Positions 7,899 through 18,830 are shown, counted from the first letter of the stretch. The stretch is DNA of 64,000 nt from Bacillus sp. FJAT-49711 (GCF_018343715.1 NZ_JAGYPL010000003.1:627784-691783), one strand, 5' to 3'. The notes: generated by a model not told the origin, from the letters alone. Program-made: numbers and translations.

Positions 7899-10800
7899 TT
7901 ACTTCCTCTTTTTATTCACTAAATAACCTTGTTCTATTGGCACAATTGTTGATATTACTTTTAAATCATCGGATTTTAGATATTCCAATAATTCTTCAAT
8001 ATTAGAATGAGTTTTTTCTATTTTTATTTGACCACCATTGAGTTTTATCAAACAAAGTGGTTCATTAAGTCTTGATAGAATCTCGAATATTTCCTCTCTG
8101 TTGTATTCCCTGTATACAAGAAAATGATACAAAAACTTCGATGAAGACTCTAATGGAAGACATTCAATAATTTTAATAGCTACACTTTCATCAATTGAAT
8201 TTACCACAACTTTAGGATCATTTAATAGAAACTCATAGATTTTTTCTGCAATCAGACTATTAATCTCTATTAGATGATGAAACTTATTAATAAGATTTAT
8301 GGCACATTTTTCAACATTACACTTTGCTATTAATGTGTTGAACAGCTCTTGATCCATTTTTATTTCATCAATTCTATCAATATGATTTACTAAATAATCG
8401 GCTGCTACTTCTATGTCATCTTTTCGAAATACCTCAAACAGTTTTTTACTCCAAGGTAAAGAATATTGATTAACTGATTCTCCAACATCATTAGTAGCAC
8501 CGGATTCCCATTGTTGTAGTAAATAAAGAATTAATAAATCCTTTTTACTTGGCTCGATGGTCAATTCACTTATTATTTCGTTATCATACTTTAATTCAAA
8601 AATGGCCATTACTGATTTGAATTCTTCATAATTTATTTGATGTATATAATCACGAATATATTGGTGTATGATATCCGCTTCTAGTTGGTCCAATTCAACA
8701 ATCATTTTAAACAAATCCATAGACCAAACTAGCTCACCGTCTTCTATTAACTGTGGAAGCTCTTCACTTGCATTATGGATATTTTCTTTTATTAAAGATA
8801 CTTTATGTTGTACTGAATCAACCATCAAATATATTTCAACATTCCAAGAGAGTAACTCATGTTCAATCAATAATTCAATTACTTTACTATCTACCTCGGA
8901 TGCTTCTTTTAATGCAACTGGAAACTTCAGTCGAGCAACAAATCCCTCAATCATAGGATGGTTTTCCACATTAAGTTTTAATATTTGAACCACAAATAAA
9001 TTGTACTTTCCTTCGTCTTTGAAATCTGTTTGTACACTTTCCGGACTATTTTCAATCAACTCTTTCCAGTGGTTTTCCGATAATAAAAGGTTCTCTTCAT
9101 TGAACGTTTCTTCATTATTCAAAAACACATTTCTACAAAACTCTATATTCTCCCAGGTTAATTTGAATTTATTCTCATTAAGCAGTATCCGAATTAATTC
9201 AAACGATTCTACTCTATTTAATACATTAATAACACCTGACCAATGACGGATTATTGATTCAATTAGAGATCTACTTATATCTATGTTAGGGTCAATCATG
9301 TGCTCAATAAACTCTACAAAAGTATCCTCTTCTTCATTGTAAACCTCTTGTTGAATAAGAACGTCAGTGATGAATGAATTTATATTACCGCTATCAAAAC
9401 AATAATCATATATTTGTTCGTTTTCTTTGATTATTTGTACAGAAATGTTTTTAGAACCTAGTATTTTATTCAGGTTTTCCAGATTGATTTGATAACTATT
9501 TATTTTCACAATGTTTTTCAAGATTATGTCTTCTTTTACACCTGATAAATTTGCAAACCTTATCCCTAATCCTTCTATAACATTAAACAAATTATCGGTG
9601 TTTGTTAATTTCTCAACATCTAAATCATGGGAAACGAAGTCACATAAGCTGTTTTTGCTTTTGAGTTCAAATTCTTCGATATTACAATTCTCCAGGAGGG
9701 TTATCACGTAACTTTCTTTTTGTTCCTTTGATACATTTGTATCTTCTACTACCTTCCATATGTCTATACCGCTTCTCATAGATATCTGCAAAAATTTCCA
9801 AATCAAGTTTTCTTTTGAAGTTTCTTTTTTCAATCCTTCAATCAGCATCATGAAATCTTCAAAATACGGTTCCAGATTATGAAAGAGAATGCCAATTATT
9901 TTAGTTAATTTTTCACTATTGGTTTCATTGTCATTTTCCAACAAATATACAATTAAATTTAGATTCAAAGCCGCCAGACTATTAATATCATCAACCCTGA
10001 TTTTTTCTACCACTTTTCTTGAATTGTTTAATTGCAAATGTAAATGGCTATTAGCGTATCCTAATTTAATCGCTTGAATGAACTCATTATCTTTTTTAGT
10101 TATTGAACCTTCTCGAAAAACGGTTAAGTAATCTTCGTAAAACTCATTTAACCAATTATTCCTAATTAGATAGTATAGGAGCTTTTTATTAGAAAGATCG
10201 AGGTGTAAATCAATACCATCTTCTGTAATTAATCTTGAGATTGACTTTGTTCTAACATGCTTTATATTTTTCTTTATTCCCTTAATTTCAGCTTGGATTT
10301 CCTCTTCTTTCTGTATACGCTTTTCTTCAAAATCCCTATACAATTCCAAATAATTCACAGAGTTTAGAGTTACAAATTCTTCTACATCTGAGTATTTTTT
10401 TAGTGGTGTGTCATTTCGACATAAAGAAAATTCGCCTGTCAATCCCTCTTTTAGAATATAGTCAAATATCCGTTGGCCATCCTGAACATAACTATTGTAC
10501 GATGTTAAGGAAAAAGAAATCAAAAGATGTCTATCTTTTATTATTTGTTTACCAGAAAGTTCACGTTTTTTTGCAAATAACATTGCGATGTCTTTTTGAT
10601 CCGTTATTATGTTTCCCAAACCATTAATAGACTTGTTTTGCAGTTTTTGGATTTTTTCTTCTAATGACCTTATTATTTCTTCCTTTTTATTAAACACGTC
10701 AAAAACCAACCCTTTGTTTTCTATAAGGTCTGAATAGTCTTTAGGGTATATATTTTTGTACACAATAAATGCAAATAGGTTATCGTAAGTAACACTCGAA

Positions 10801-11933
10801 TTGTGTAACCTTTGACGAAAAACTTCAAACTCATTACAGATATTAATCAATGTCCGCATATCATTAATAAACAGAGCAACGTCTTCAATTAATTTTCTAC
10901 TTAGTTTTTGATTGTTCCGGTCATTGTTATATACTTCTTCATTTTCAATAGGTAAAAATTTCTCCAATTTTTCTAAGAGTATAGATTCTGCATTAGAACT
11001 ATGCATTATATTTACTGTTGGAATAATAAAATCGAAGAACTTTGTTCGATTATAAATTGATTCTGTTTCATCTTCTCCGGTAAAAATATCATCTTTCAAT
11101 GCATAAACAAATTTTATATTCTTCTTTTTTAGGTGAACTGAACTATTTAACGCCGTATTAAGACTGCGTAGTCTCTCAAATATATTTATATCTTGAAAAC
11201 GATCTAGGTCCTCAAAAATGATATATTGATATTTAGTTTTTTTGAACAAATATATGATCTCATCCAAATAATGATTAAATACAGTACTTCCATCCTTAAA
11301 GTTAAATTCTATGCTTGTGCTGGCAACACCAAATCTACTAATACCTAATTTTCTAAAAATTATTAACAAACAATAGACTGAAATACCATTTAAAATAATT
11401 ATCAAACCTAATAAGAGAAGCCACAACCAGTTGGATTTTAAAAAAACTAAAAATGATTCCGAAGAGGAATAATATTGATTTAACCAGTTATTTTTTATGA
11501 TTAAGATTGTCAGCACAATCGTAAATAGCAAATAAAATAAAACACCAAAAACATACCAATATGGTAAATCACTTATCTTTGTAAATTTTGAGTTTGGGAT
11601 TTTATTAGGTTTCACTTGATAAAACATTTGCTGTAAAATTTGTTGCTCAAGCTGGTTGTGCCCCTTTTGTGACTCTAATGGAGCTTCTTCACCAGTTTGA
11701 AAAGTTGCGATAGACACTCGCATCATTTTTTTGGCTTCTTTTTTATTCTTTTCAAAGTAAGAGTCGATTATCGTTGTTTTACCTGCCCCATATCCCCCAG
11801 TGATTGCAATGTTCCTATTGTTTACATCCTTTAATGCATATCTTAAAGTTTCTAAATAAAACTTACTTCCCTCGTCTAACTCTTTTTTTGCTGCTAAACT
11901 TTCGTATTCTATTATTTGACTCAACACACACAC
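7899..11933 (-). CDS. YobI-like membrane-associated P-loop ATPase
   Basis: A protein of about 1340 aa. The N-terminus has Walker A (GGYGAGKTT, about residue 47), two membrane helices around residues 150-210 (FGVLFYLLFTIVLTILII and LWLLLLGLIIILNGISVY) and Walker B-like FEDLDRF; the remaining thousand residues are helical repeat-like with no second catalytic motif. This matches the YobI family of KAP/STAND-like NTPases, found in mobile regions and suspected in defence. Alternative GTG/TTG starts lie at 11933, 11927 and 11924; AAGG spacing favours 11924. It lies between two transposon end modules. Confidence 0.75.
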   Translation of the reverse strand: MCVLSQIIEYESLAAKKELDEGSKFYLETLRYALKDVNNRNIAITGGYGAGKTTIIDSYFEKNKKEAKKMMRVSIATFQTGEEAPLESQKGHNQLEQQILQQMFYQVKPNKIPNSKFTKISDLPYWYVFGVLFYLLFTIVLTILIIKNNWLNQYYSSSESFLVFLKSNWLWLLLLGLIIILNGISVYCLLIIFRKLGISRFGVASTSIEFNFKDGSTVFNHYLDEIIYLFKKTKYQYIIFEDLDRFQDINIFERLRSLNTALNSSVHLKKKNIKFVYALKDDIFTGEDETESIYNRTKFFDFIIPTVNIMHSSNAESILLEKLEKFLPIENEEVYNNDRNNQKLSRKLIEDVALFINDMRTLINICNEFEVFRQRLHNSSVTYDNLFAFIVYKNIYPKDYSDLIENKGLVFDVFNKKEEIIRSLEEKIQKLQNKSINGLGNIITDQKDIAMLFAKKRELSGKQIIKDRHLLISFSLTSYNSYVQDGQRIFDYILKEGLTGEFSLCRNDTPLKKYSDVEEFVTLNSVNYLELYRDFEEKRIQKEEEIQAEIKGIKKNIKHVRTKSISRLITEDGIDLHLDLSNKKLLYYLIRNNWLNEFYEDYLTVFREGSITKKDNEFIQAIKLGYANSHLHLQLNNSRKVVEKIRVDDINSLAALNLNLIVYLLENDNETNSEKLTKIIGILFHNLEPYFEDFMMLIEGLKKETSKENLIWKFLQISMRSGIDIWKVVEDTNVSKEQKESYVITLLENCNIEEFELKSKNSLCDFVSHDLDVEKLTNTDNLFNVIEGLGIRFANLSGVKEDIILKNIVKINSYQINLENLNKILGSKNISVQIIKENEQIYDYCFDSGNINSFITDVLIQQEVYNEEEDTFVEFIEHMIDPNIDISRSLIESIIRHWSGVINVLNRVESFELIRILLNENKFKLTWENIEFCRNVFLNNEETFNEENLLLSENHWKELIENSPESVQTDFKDEGKYNLFVVQILKLNVENHPMIEGFVARLKFPVALKEASEVDSKVIELLIEHELLSWNVEIYLMVDSVQHKVSLIKENIHNASEELPQLIEDGELVWSMDLFKMIVELDQLEADIIHQYIRDYIHQINYEEFKSVMAIFELKYDNEIISELTIEPSKKDLLILYLLQQWESGATNDVGESVNQYSLPWSKKLFEVFRKDDIEVAADYLVNHIDRIDEIKMDQELFNTLIAKCNVEKCAINLINKFHHLIEINSLIAEKIYEFLLNDPKVVVNSIDESVAIKIIECLPLESSSKFLYHFLVYREYNREEIFEILSRLNEPLCLIKLNGGQIKIEKTHSNIEELLEYLKSDDLKVISTIVPIEQGYLVNKKRK

Positions 11934-12120
11934 CTTCTATTCATTACGGTAAATTGAACTTGTTGATAGGATTTTCAGCTATTTTTTTCTGCCCTCTTTT
12001 GATTTTTTCTTTATCTCATCTGTTGTTCCACTTCCATCTAGGAACCCTAAGCATATCAACCTCACCTTCTATGTTTCACTTATTTTCACTGTTCATCCAA
12101 CCCCTTTAACCGACTCTTAA

Positions 12121-12168
12121 TGCTATCTTTCGACATATAGTACAAAATACCTTCTTATTTTAAAACAG
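12121..12168 (+). repeat. orphan copy of the yolD upstream region
   Basis: The stretch with TTTCGACATATAGTACAAAA and AATACCTTCTTATTTT resembles 42488-42530, upstream of the SOS promoter of the yolD pair. Here no yolD follows; a right-end module begins at once. It suggests that a yolD-type unit was once present and was deleted. Confidence 0.45.
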
Positions 12169-12169
12169 A

Positions 12170-12345
12170 AGAAAGAGATTAGAAGTGTAGCAATTTGGGG
12201 ATGGTATTACAGTTAGGAAACTTACTGAAAAGGATAGGAATTCCTAGGTATTAATACTTTGGCGAAGAAGGATTGACGACATACTCGTCTATGAACAAGG
12301 TTTGGAAACCAAGTCTATTCAAACGTTTGATTAATAATAAGAACT
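12170..12345 (+). mobile_element. Tn7-like right-end module 3 (truncated)
   Basis: Contains TTACAGTTAGGAAAC at 12207-12221 and TCAAACGTTTGA at 12319-12330 followed by TTAATAATAAGAAC, in the same order as the other modules. The terminal AGTTACAGGGGG part is missing. Together with the flanks it fills the 510-bp gap between the YobI-like gene and tniQ. Confidence 0.65.
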
Positions 12346-12395
12346 GTATGTTCTCTTTTTATCGTATTATCTAAAGATTTAAAATTTCCTAAACA

Positions 12396-12432
12396 CAAAA
12401 AGTGGTATCCTTAATTTCAGGATACCTTATTA
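12396..12432 (-). terminator. terminator of the tns operon
   Basis: On the minus strand GGTATCCT and AGGATACC form an 8-bp stem with a 7-nt loop, followed by ACTTTTTGTG, just after the tniQ stop codon. Confidence 0.75.
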
Positions 12433-12445
12433 TTTCTAGGTTATT

Positions 12446-14284
12446 TTATTCAATATATCGAAGAAGAAGCTCTTGAACTTCATGATAGAATTTCTTTTTT
12501 ATAGCAGCTCTTTTAATAACCTTCCAAGCCTTTATGGATTCTCCTTCTTCTTTCATTTTATGAATGACATGCCTAATTCTTCTAAAACGAAACTCTTGCT
12601 CTGATTCACAAATTTGTTCAATATAGGCTTTTGTTTTCTCCATCTTATCTAAATGCTTTTCTAGCAAGGATCTTTCACCTATTCCATCTCCAAGAGCCCT
12701 TAACGTGATTCTTATAGGTTTATCAGGGTTATTTTTCATGTCATTTGCGATCTTCTGAACCTTTTTAAATATTTCTTCATCCCTTTCAATCCAATCTATA
12801 CGGTTATTCAATGTCTTTTTCTTCTGATGTTCTGGAGAGTTAGCATTTAGCCAATCCTTGTCATGTCGGTATAAAAAAGTATAAACTGCTGGACTCTTTT
12901 TTCTTAATTCTGTTTTTGAAATATCGGGAAAGTCCTTTTGTAACTGAACCCATTCACGCCGTCGACTCTTTACTACACCATTTTCGCCATGACTCTGATT
13001 CATTTGAGTACCTTTAGGAATGATTATCTGTTTATATTTAATCACGGTATTTGTATCCACCCCTAACATTCGAGCAATCTGGCGATAACTTAACTCCTTT
13101 TCCAGTAATAAATGAAGATCCTTTTTCCAAGTTACCCCAAAGTCCATAATTCGATTGTATCTATATCTATCTTCTTGAACTTGATCTCTGCCCTTCCGTG
13201 TATAGGAAAAGCCACATTTCGGGCAGGTAAATCTTCCAATTGATTCTTTAGTTTTTTCACAACTTCTGACAGTTACTTCTTCAATGATATTCCTTTTATA
13301 ATCCGGACATACAAAGTTCAAACAAGGCCAATTCGGATGGCCAAATGGGGCATTTACAAAAGATGTTGTTTGAAATACATTACCTACATCTAATTGAAGG
13401 AATTTCAACATCAATATGTGAAAATAAGGATGAAAAGACTTTCGATGCTTACGGGAAATGTTGGCTATCCATAAGTCCAATTTTCCAACATCTATATGTA
13501 GACTTTTCAAAAGCCCTTCAGAATAAAAGCCACAAAAGGCTTCAAGCAATTCATTCTGCTTTACCTGTCCATTAATGCTGGCAAATCGGTTTTCAACTAA
13601 ATGATAACGATAAAATTCCGTGTAATGGGAATATGGCTGACTTTCATATTGACCTTCCAATAAAAACTCAGCCTGTTGAAGGATATCCTTTAATTGCAGT
13701 AGATTTCCCCTAGCGTTTCTTTCTTTAGTCAAATTACAGTTGCCTGGGTTCGGCAATATAAAAGCATGTCTATTTGAGCTATTTATTGGAACTTTGCTAT
13801 TCTCTAGCAATATCTCATGTTTTGAACAAATAAGATTACCAGGTAATTGGTGCAGCCGATGCCAGTACATCTCACCATACTTAGAAAGATCCTCTTCAAA
13901 ACATTTTGAGCAATACTTTAAATACTTATTTTGAACTATCGAACTTGCCATAATCCCCGATTGCATGTATATTTTCTTTCCGTCATCACTTATCATAGAT
14001 TCAAATATAGATAGAGCCTTTTCTTTTGGTAAGAACACTGTATAAAATGGATACATGGTATGATTCCTAATTAGAATTCGTTCGTTTAGTGACGTTTTCT
14101 TGGGTAGTCGGCTAACAAGAGATCCAATACCTGAAGGTAAAAATACGGAAGCACTTATTGTTCTTCTCCCAAACAAATCCTCCAAGGTATGTTTCCAAAA
14201 GAAATTGCCAGATCTGATATGGTATCTGGCAATTACACTGTATAACAGTTCATCCGGATAAGGCGTTGGAAATTGAATAATCAC
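12446..14284 (-). CDS. tniQ: TniQ/TnsD-family target-site selector
   Basis: The 612-aa protein opens with the TniQ domain (PYPDELLYSVIARYHIRSGN, LEDLFGRR) and carries zinc-binding cysteines (YCSKCFEED; later FVCPDY and FTCPKCGFSYTRKGR) followed by a helix-turn-helix segment (LSYRQIARMLGVDTNTVIKY). In Tn7, TnsD binds the end of glmS and brings in TnsC, so a long TnsD-like protein in an island ending at attTn7 fits glmS targeting. It overlaps tnsC by 4 bp and is last in the operon. Whether it binds this glmS is not shown. Confidence 0.9.
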   Translation of the reverse strand: MIIQFPTPYPDELLYSVIARYHIRSGNFFWKHTLEDLFGRRTISASVFLPSGIGSLVSRLPKKTSLNERILIRNHTMYPFYTVFLPKEKALSIFESMISDDGKKIYMQSGIMASSIVQNKYLKYCSKCFEEDLSKYGEMYWHRLHQLPGNLICSKHEILLENSKVPINSSNRHAFILPNPGNCNLTKERNARGNLLQLKDILQQAEFLLEGQYESQPYSHYTEFYRYHLVENRFASINGQVKQNELLEAFCGFYSEGLLKSLHIDVGKLDLWIANISRKHRKSFHPYFHILMLKFLQLDVGNVFQTTSFVNAPFGHPNWPCLNFVCPDYKRNIIEEVTVRSCEKTKESIGRFTCPKCGFSYTRKGRDQVQEDRYRYNRIMDFGVTWKKDLHLLLEKELSYRQIARMLGVDTNTVIKYKQIIIPKGTQMNQSHGENGVVKSRRREWVQLQKDFPDISKTELRKKSPAVYTFLYRHDKDWLNANSPEHQKKKTLNNRIDWIERDEEIFKKVQKIANDMKNNPDKPIRITLRALGDGIGERSLLEKHLDKMEKTKAYIEQICESEQEFRFRRIRHVIHKMKEEGESIKAWKVIKRAAIKKKFYHEVQELLLRYIE

Positions 14285-15891
14285 GAGACATCACACTCTG
14301 GATAATCTTGTTTTATAATACCGGCATTTTGGAAAGCCTGATAGGCAGTTAATTGTTGTTCTTTGCCTTGTTTTACTATACTTCTTAGATCTTTACTGTT
14401 TACTTCATCACTACTTTTTTCATGTCCATTGAGCTGAAGGAAGGCGTCCTTTACAGTTTTTGAGACATCTATTAATTTATGATTATCTGCTACTACTTTT
14501 TCTATCGCCTTTTCTGCAACTTCTTTTTCAATTCCTAGCATATTTAGACGAAAAACAGCATTATCCATTAATTTTGATTGCTCATTTTTTCGTTTTGCAC
14601 CTTCTTTAAGGGAATCCATAACTTGCTTTTGATCGATATCAATTCGTTCTTGTTCCATAAAGTCTTCAATATTTGGTAGCATCAAATCATCGTACTTTGC
14701 TAACCCGATATAGTCTTTACTTTTTAACATCTGTAACATCGGCTGAACCATTTTTAATTCTTCTTTAGCTACTTTTTTAATTAAGGAAGTAGTAATTTTT
14801 TCTTCACCGCTACTAATCGAACGTAACTGAATCATCATGTATAGCTTAACGGCAATGTCAGGTATTCCTTGACACTCAATGTATAAGGCTGCAGATAATT
14901 CTTCTGAAAAAGGTGATTCCTCCTTTGTCCATTGATATTTCCACATCCCTTGAACAAACAAATCCCAAACAGCATCTTTATCAAAGCGATCCCACATGAT
15001 ATTTCCAATATTAGTGCTTCTTCTGGCTTGTCTAAATTGTGATTGTAAGACATCCATTGCCTTTGGTGTTCCAACGATAACAAGAGGAACATTTATCGTA
15101 TTGATTAAGGCAGTAAAAAAATTTAGTATCTGAGTTGAACTGGAGCTTTTCACTCCTTTTAAATGTTGTAATTCATCTAAAAATAACATGCCCAGGTTAA
15201 TGCTTTTAGCAATCTGAGCCATGATGGGCATTAGCTGACTTGTTGACAACCGACTATTTACATATCTGTTAAAATAACTTGAGCCAAGAAGTTGATCTAC
15301 TTGATACATAAAATCGTAGATAATTGTTTTTACAGAACCATCAAAGGGGGTCTCGATTTTTAAATAGGTTACTTGATGATGGTTTAATGGTTGTCCATTA
15401 AAAGATACATGCGAAATCACTTGTGGAATGGTTTGTAATATCCTCTGTAAAGATCGGGTCTTTCCGACACCCGAAATTCCTATGATACTCAGTGTTTGAC
15501 CAGTCTGAATGATTGAATTATCGAAAGTTTTATTCTGTATACTGTTCCAGTTATCCACAAAACTTTGTGCATAAGTAGAACTTATTGGATTTCGATAGGT
15601 ATAGCCCGTTCTAATTAACCGTGATATTGATGACTCAATTCGAAGATGGATAGGAATAGCCTGAAAATATTGCAGCAATCGAGAAATTAGATGCACTCTT
15701 TGATGATCATTCAAATATCTTTCTTCTTTATTATATGGTGGATACATACATAAACGATCAATCACCTCTTCTTGAGAATAAATCGGAGGCAAAGCCTCAA
15801 TAAGAGGATTGCCTCGATATTCCAATATTTCCTGTTCCCTGTATTCAGCGACATGGACCCTTGCCCCATTGTCTAGTTTAATCATCTCCAT
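14281..15891 (-). CDS. tnsC: TnsC-like AAA+ transposition regulator
   Basis: The 536-aa protein has Walker A (GISGVGKT, about residue 138), Walker B (LGMLFLDELQHL, about 234) and an AAA+ sensor region (PLVIVGTPKAM), with a C-terminal extension like Tn7 TnsC. TnsC links the target selector to the TnsAB transposase and gives target immunity. It overlaps tnsB by 14 bp and tniQ by 4 bp, so the genes are translationally coupled. Confidence 0.95.
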   Translation of the reverse strand: MEMIKLDNGARVHVAEYREQEILEYRGNPLIEALPPIYSQEEVIDRLCMYPPYNKEERYLNDHQRVHLISRLLQYFQAIPIHLRIESSISRLIRTGYTYRNPISSTYAQSFVDNWNSIQNKTFDNSIIQTGQTLSIIGISGVGKTRSLQRILQTIPQVISHVSFNGQPLNHHQVTYLKIETPFDGSVKTIIYDFMYQVDQLLGSSYFNRYVNSRLSTSQLMPIMAQIAKSINLGMLFLDELQHLKGVKSSSSTQILNFFTALINTINVPLVIVGTPKAMDVLQSQFRQARRSTNIGNIMWDRFDKDAVWDLFVQGMWKYQWTKEESPFSEELSAALYIECQGIPDIAVKLYMMIQLRSISSGEEKITTSLIKKVAKEELKMVQPMLQMLKSKDYIGLAKYDDLMLPNIEDFMEQERIDIDQKQVMDSLKEGAKRKNEQSKLMDNAVFRLNMLGIEKEVAEKAIEKVVADNHKLIDVSKTVKDAFLQLNGHEKSSDEVNSKDLRSIVKQGKEQQLTAYQAFQNAGIIKQDYPECDVS

Positions 15892-18004
15892 TACGAAGCA
15901 CTTCCTTCTGTTTTTTACGGAAAATATCCAGCACTTTCACCGATTCTTTATCATGATTTACAGAGTTCAAACCCTTTACTGGATTATTATGAAACACTTC
16001 AACTTCTTTTTCTTTCGTCATTGCTTCTTTCTCTTTTTGCCGATTTTCCCTTATATTCTTTATATCTTTAGGAACCTCACCAGTTATAGATTGGTTTTTA
16101 GCTTCTTCCTTCGCCTGTTTAACGATTGATTCTATATCCTGAGCTAATTGAATAGCTCCATTCATGCTAACCTCTTCAAATTCAGCTTCTTGCTGTCGCC
16201 TATTTTCCTTTAGGCTAACAAGCTCTTCCGCTTTTGCATTTCGATACATTTCGTATTGCTCGATTAAAGAACAAACTTCATAGTTCTGTCTATCAATCCG
16301 AATGTAAATAGTTGCTACACTTTGAGGATCATAAGATACATCCATTTTCCAATTTCCCTGGATTCGGGCTTTGGAAAACCATCGCTCTTTTACAGCTTTA
16401 GAGCAAGTATAGTATAGACTACCAAAGTGAATACCCTTCGGAGTCACCATCGCTTGTGATTTAGGATAAATATTACTCCTAATTGCATCTAATGATATTG
16501 TTCTTAGTCTACCGATTCCTTTATGTAAGCCCCACTTGAAAATCTCAATGGGAATAGGTCGAATCTGTTCATCTATCATATTTTGTGTCAAAGGATAGTC
16601 TGAAAGAAAGTTATGATTGTTGTAATATTGAATGCAGCGAACCAAAATCTGTGTATATTCCTTTAGGTTAAGAACGGCCTTTTTTCTGTAATCTTGACCA
16701 CCTCGTTTCATATAATCCTTCTGGACGGCTCCTGATAGGAAGGGGCTAATGTGTTGCTGGACAATATCAAAGTACTTTTCGCAAATGGCCTTTTGCTCCG
16801 GACGGTAACTTCCAGTATTTTGCAATTTTATTGTTAGATTCTCTACTATTTGTGTTAGTTCATCAGATATTAGCTCACTACCACGATCTGCCAATATGGT
16901 ATGAGGAATATAGTGTATCGGCCAATCTTCATCACCAATCTCCATATCGAGTGTCCTCTTACAAAAGTCTCTTTTATTTTCAAAAGTATTTGCTAATGCA
17001 ACTCTTAATGAGTATCCTGACATATTCTGAATTCCTACTCCACATCCGGCAATAGCACGTGAAAACAAATCGACACACAAATATATTACCGGACGTCCAA
17101 TTACAGAGTTTCTATCTAATGAGGATACTAAATATATATCACCAATGGTTGCATCAATGGCATATGTACCTACTCCCATTGAATCTTCAGTAGCTGATCC
17201 AGTAATAGCACGGTAGTTTTGTAAAAATTCCCTCCTACCCTCTCTTTTATGAACGGCATCTTCCGGTTTGTACCATTTGCGGTACCAGTAGTAGAATTGG
17301 TCAAACGAAATAATCGGCTTACCCAAATCCAAAACCTTATAGCCTGTTTTTTTATCTATTTTTGAGAAATACTCTTTTAACATTTGCTGATAGGCAAATT
17401 TCAACGATGGTTTTGAACGAAGAAAGTAATACTTTTCCAAGCTAACCCTAATGAATTTCTTCCACTCATCGTTTATGGTTGCCCTTTTTATAGAGGATGC
17501 ATATACGGTTGGTCTTCCTGTTTTCTTTGAATAAACACGTTCTCTCATTTGTTGAACGCCACAACTATAATAGTCGGGCAATAAAGCGTTTTTAATCATT
17601 CCCCTTGTCCAGTATTTCTTCAAATAGTGGCGAACCGTTTTTGGACTTAATCCAAACTCTTCACATGCCATTCTTATTAACTCAGACCTACGTTTGGGTA
17701 TAAAAATATCAGGGGTTAAATAAATATGATTTATTACCCTCCATGCTTTATCACGTTTTTCTATTTCCGTTTTAGATAAACCCTCTTCATCTACATTGAT
17801 GTCCCAAGGATCAGTGTCAATTTTTACTATCTCGCCATTATCCAATGAAGACTTTATATGGTGTGTTTCCTCACTATATGGAAATGACGGTTGGCAGATG
17901 TTCACCAGAAAACAAAGGCTATGCTCATGATCAATCCAGACCACTCGTTGAACGAGTTCGGGATTTTGATTACTTTGCAACAAATCATTAATGACTAACT
18001 GCAT
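15878..18004 (-). CDS. tnsB: TnsB-like DDE transposase
   Basis: The 708-aa protein has the Tn7-type size and a complete catalytic triad: Asp in AIDATIGD (about 284), Asp in LADRGSE (about 373) and Glu in KAICEKYF (about 409). N-terminal helix-turn-helix segments (FGLSPKTVRHYLKKYW) would bind the end sites. TnsB cuts and joins the 3' ends. It begins 13 bp after tnsA and overlaps tnsC. The C-terminal tail is charged and helical, as in TnsB proteins that bind TnsC. Confidence 0.95.
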   Translation of the reverse strand: MQLVINDLLQSNQNPELVQRVVWIDHEHSLCFLVNICQPSFPYSEETHHIKSSLDNGEIVKIDTDPWDINVDEEGLSKTEIEKRDKAWRVINHIYLTPDIFIPKRRSELIRMACEEFGLSPKTVRHYLKKYWTRGMIKNALLPDYYSCGVQQMRERVYSKKTGRPTVYASSIKRATINDEWKKFIRVSLEKYYFLRSKPSLKFAYQQMLKEYFSKIDKKTGYKVLDLGKPIISFDQFYYWYRKWYKPEDAVHKREGRREFLQNYRAITGSATEDSMGVGTYAIDATIGDIYLVSSLDRNSVIGRPVIYLCVDLFSRAIAGCGVGIQNMSGYSLRVALANTFENKRDFCKRTLDMEIGDEDWPIHYIPHTILADRGSELISDELTQIVENLTIKLQNTGSYRPEQKAICEKYFDIVQQHISPFLSGAVQKDYMKRGGQDYRKKAVLNLKEYTQILVRCIQYYNNHNFLSDYPLTQNMIDEQIRPIPIEIFKWGLHKGIGRLRTISLDAIRSNIYPKSQAMVTPKGIHFGSLYYTCSKAVKERWFSKARIQGNWKMDVSYDPQSVATIYIRIDRQNYEVCSLIEQYEMYRNAKAEELVSLKENRRQQEAEFEEVSMNGAIQLAQDIESIVKQAKEEAKNQSITGEVPKDIKNIRENRQKEKEAMTKEKEVEVFHNNPVKGLNSVNHDKESVKVLDIFRKKQKEVLRNGDD

Positions 18005-18017
18005 ATCTCACATCACC

Positions 18018-18830
18018 CTACTTATAGGAAACTTGAAAATGATAATCTTCAAGTTTTTTGGAAAGATAGATTTTCTTGCTTAGATCCATTTTTATTTCTT
18101 TAGTAGCGATTAGATGTTTAAACAGAATCAAGCCTAGGCCATCATCTAATTGATATGCTTTCTCCAGCCTTGAAAGTATCCTCTGGATGGTGTCGGAAGG
18201 ATCCGACAAGTACTTCATCATATCAGTTTTAAGAATAGCCATATTAGAAATTAAATCTGGGTAATCCTGAATATCACAGGCATTCATAGCCCAACCAATA
18301 TTTCTTGCCAACTGTTTATTGATTTCCTTTTCAGTTACAATGCCAAAATCTATCTCTTTCTTTTCGAAGTATCTCCTTTGCAGCTCCATTCTTTGCAAGG
18401 TTGCCTTTTTCTCCAACTCTTGCGATTGCTTAATTATTCTTGCATGATAGAAAGGCTCACCATCATTTCTTTTTCTTGTTATCAAAAAAGAAGATGTAAA
18501 GATATGCGGCACTTGAGTCTTAACGTCAAATAGTTTCTTAGAAAGATCCTTATCCAATGAAATATTCATCTCGTGAAAATCTAGTAATGGATATTGCTCC
18601 CTTAAATCTATTACACCATCGTCAAACTCTAATAAATAGAAATAATATAACTGCAAATCACTTAACAGATGATGGACCCTTTGAGTGGTATGACCAAAAA
18701 TGCGAGTAGACCTCCCTTTGGAAGCAATATCTTGAACCTGTAACCATGGCTTATAGTCTTTTCCTGTCCCTTGCCCACGTTTTTCCTTCAGGAATCTATT
18801 GATAGTAGTTTCATTCCATTCTCTGATCAT
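18018..18830 (-). CDS. tnsA: TnsA-like endonuclease with altered active site
   Basis: The 270-aa protein aligns with Tn7 TnsA throughout: RGQGTGKDYKPWL, STRIFGHTTQRVHHLLSD, YYFYLLEFDDGVIDLREQYP, then the TnsC-binding half. In Tn7 TnsA the catalytic set is E63, D114, Q130 and K132. Here the Glu of DLREQ (E78) and the Lys (K134) are present, but the Asp of TDFL is Ser (TSSFLI, S114; codon TCT) and the Gln is Ile (I132). TnsA normally cuts the 5' ends. This version may not cut, which in Tn7 leads to cointegrates. The alignment is from memory of the family. Confidence 0.9.
   Translation of the reverse strand: MIREWNETTINRFLKEKRGQGTGKDYKPWLQVQDIASKGRSTRIFGHTTQRVHHLLSDLQLYYFYLLEFDDGVIDLREQYPLLDFHEMNISLDKDLSKKLFDVKTQVPHIFTSSFLITRKRNDGEPFYHARIIKQSQELEKKATLQRMELQRRYFEKKEIDFGIVTEKEINKQLARNIGWAMNACDIQDYPDLISNMAILKTDMMKYLSDPSDTIQRILSRLEKAYQLDDGLGLILFKHLIATKEIKMDLSKKIYLSKKLEDYHFQVSYK

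Noticed and set aside
7626-8005. Open frames of 67-73 codons in the right end of the mini-element
   Set aside because: They are identical in both copies only because the DNA is identical, run through the end sites, and lack a good ribosome site.
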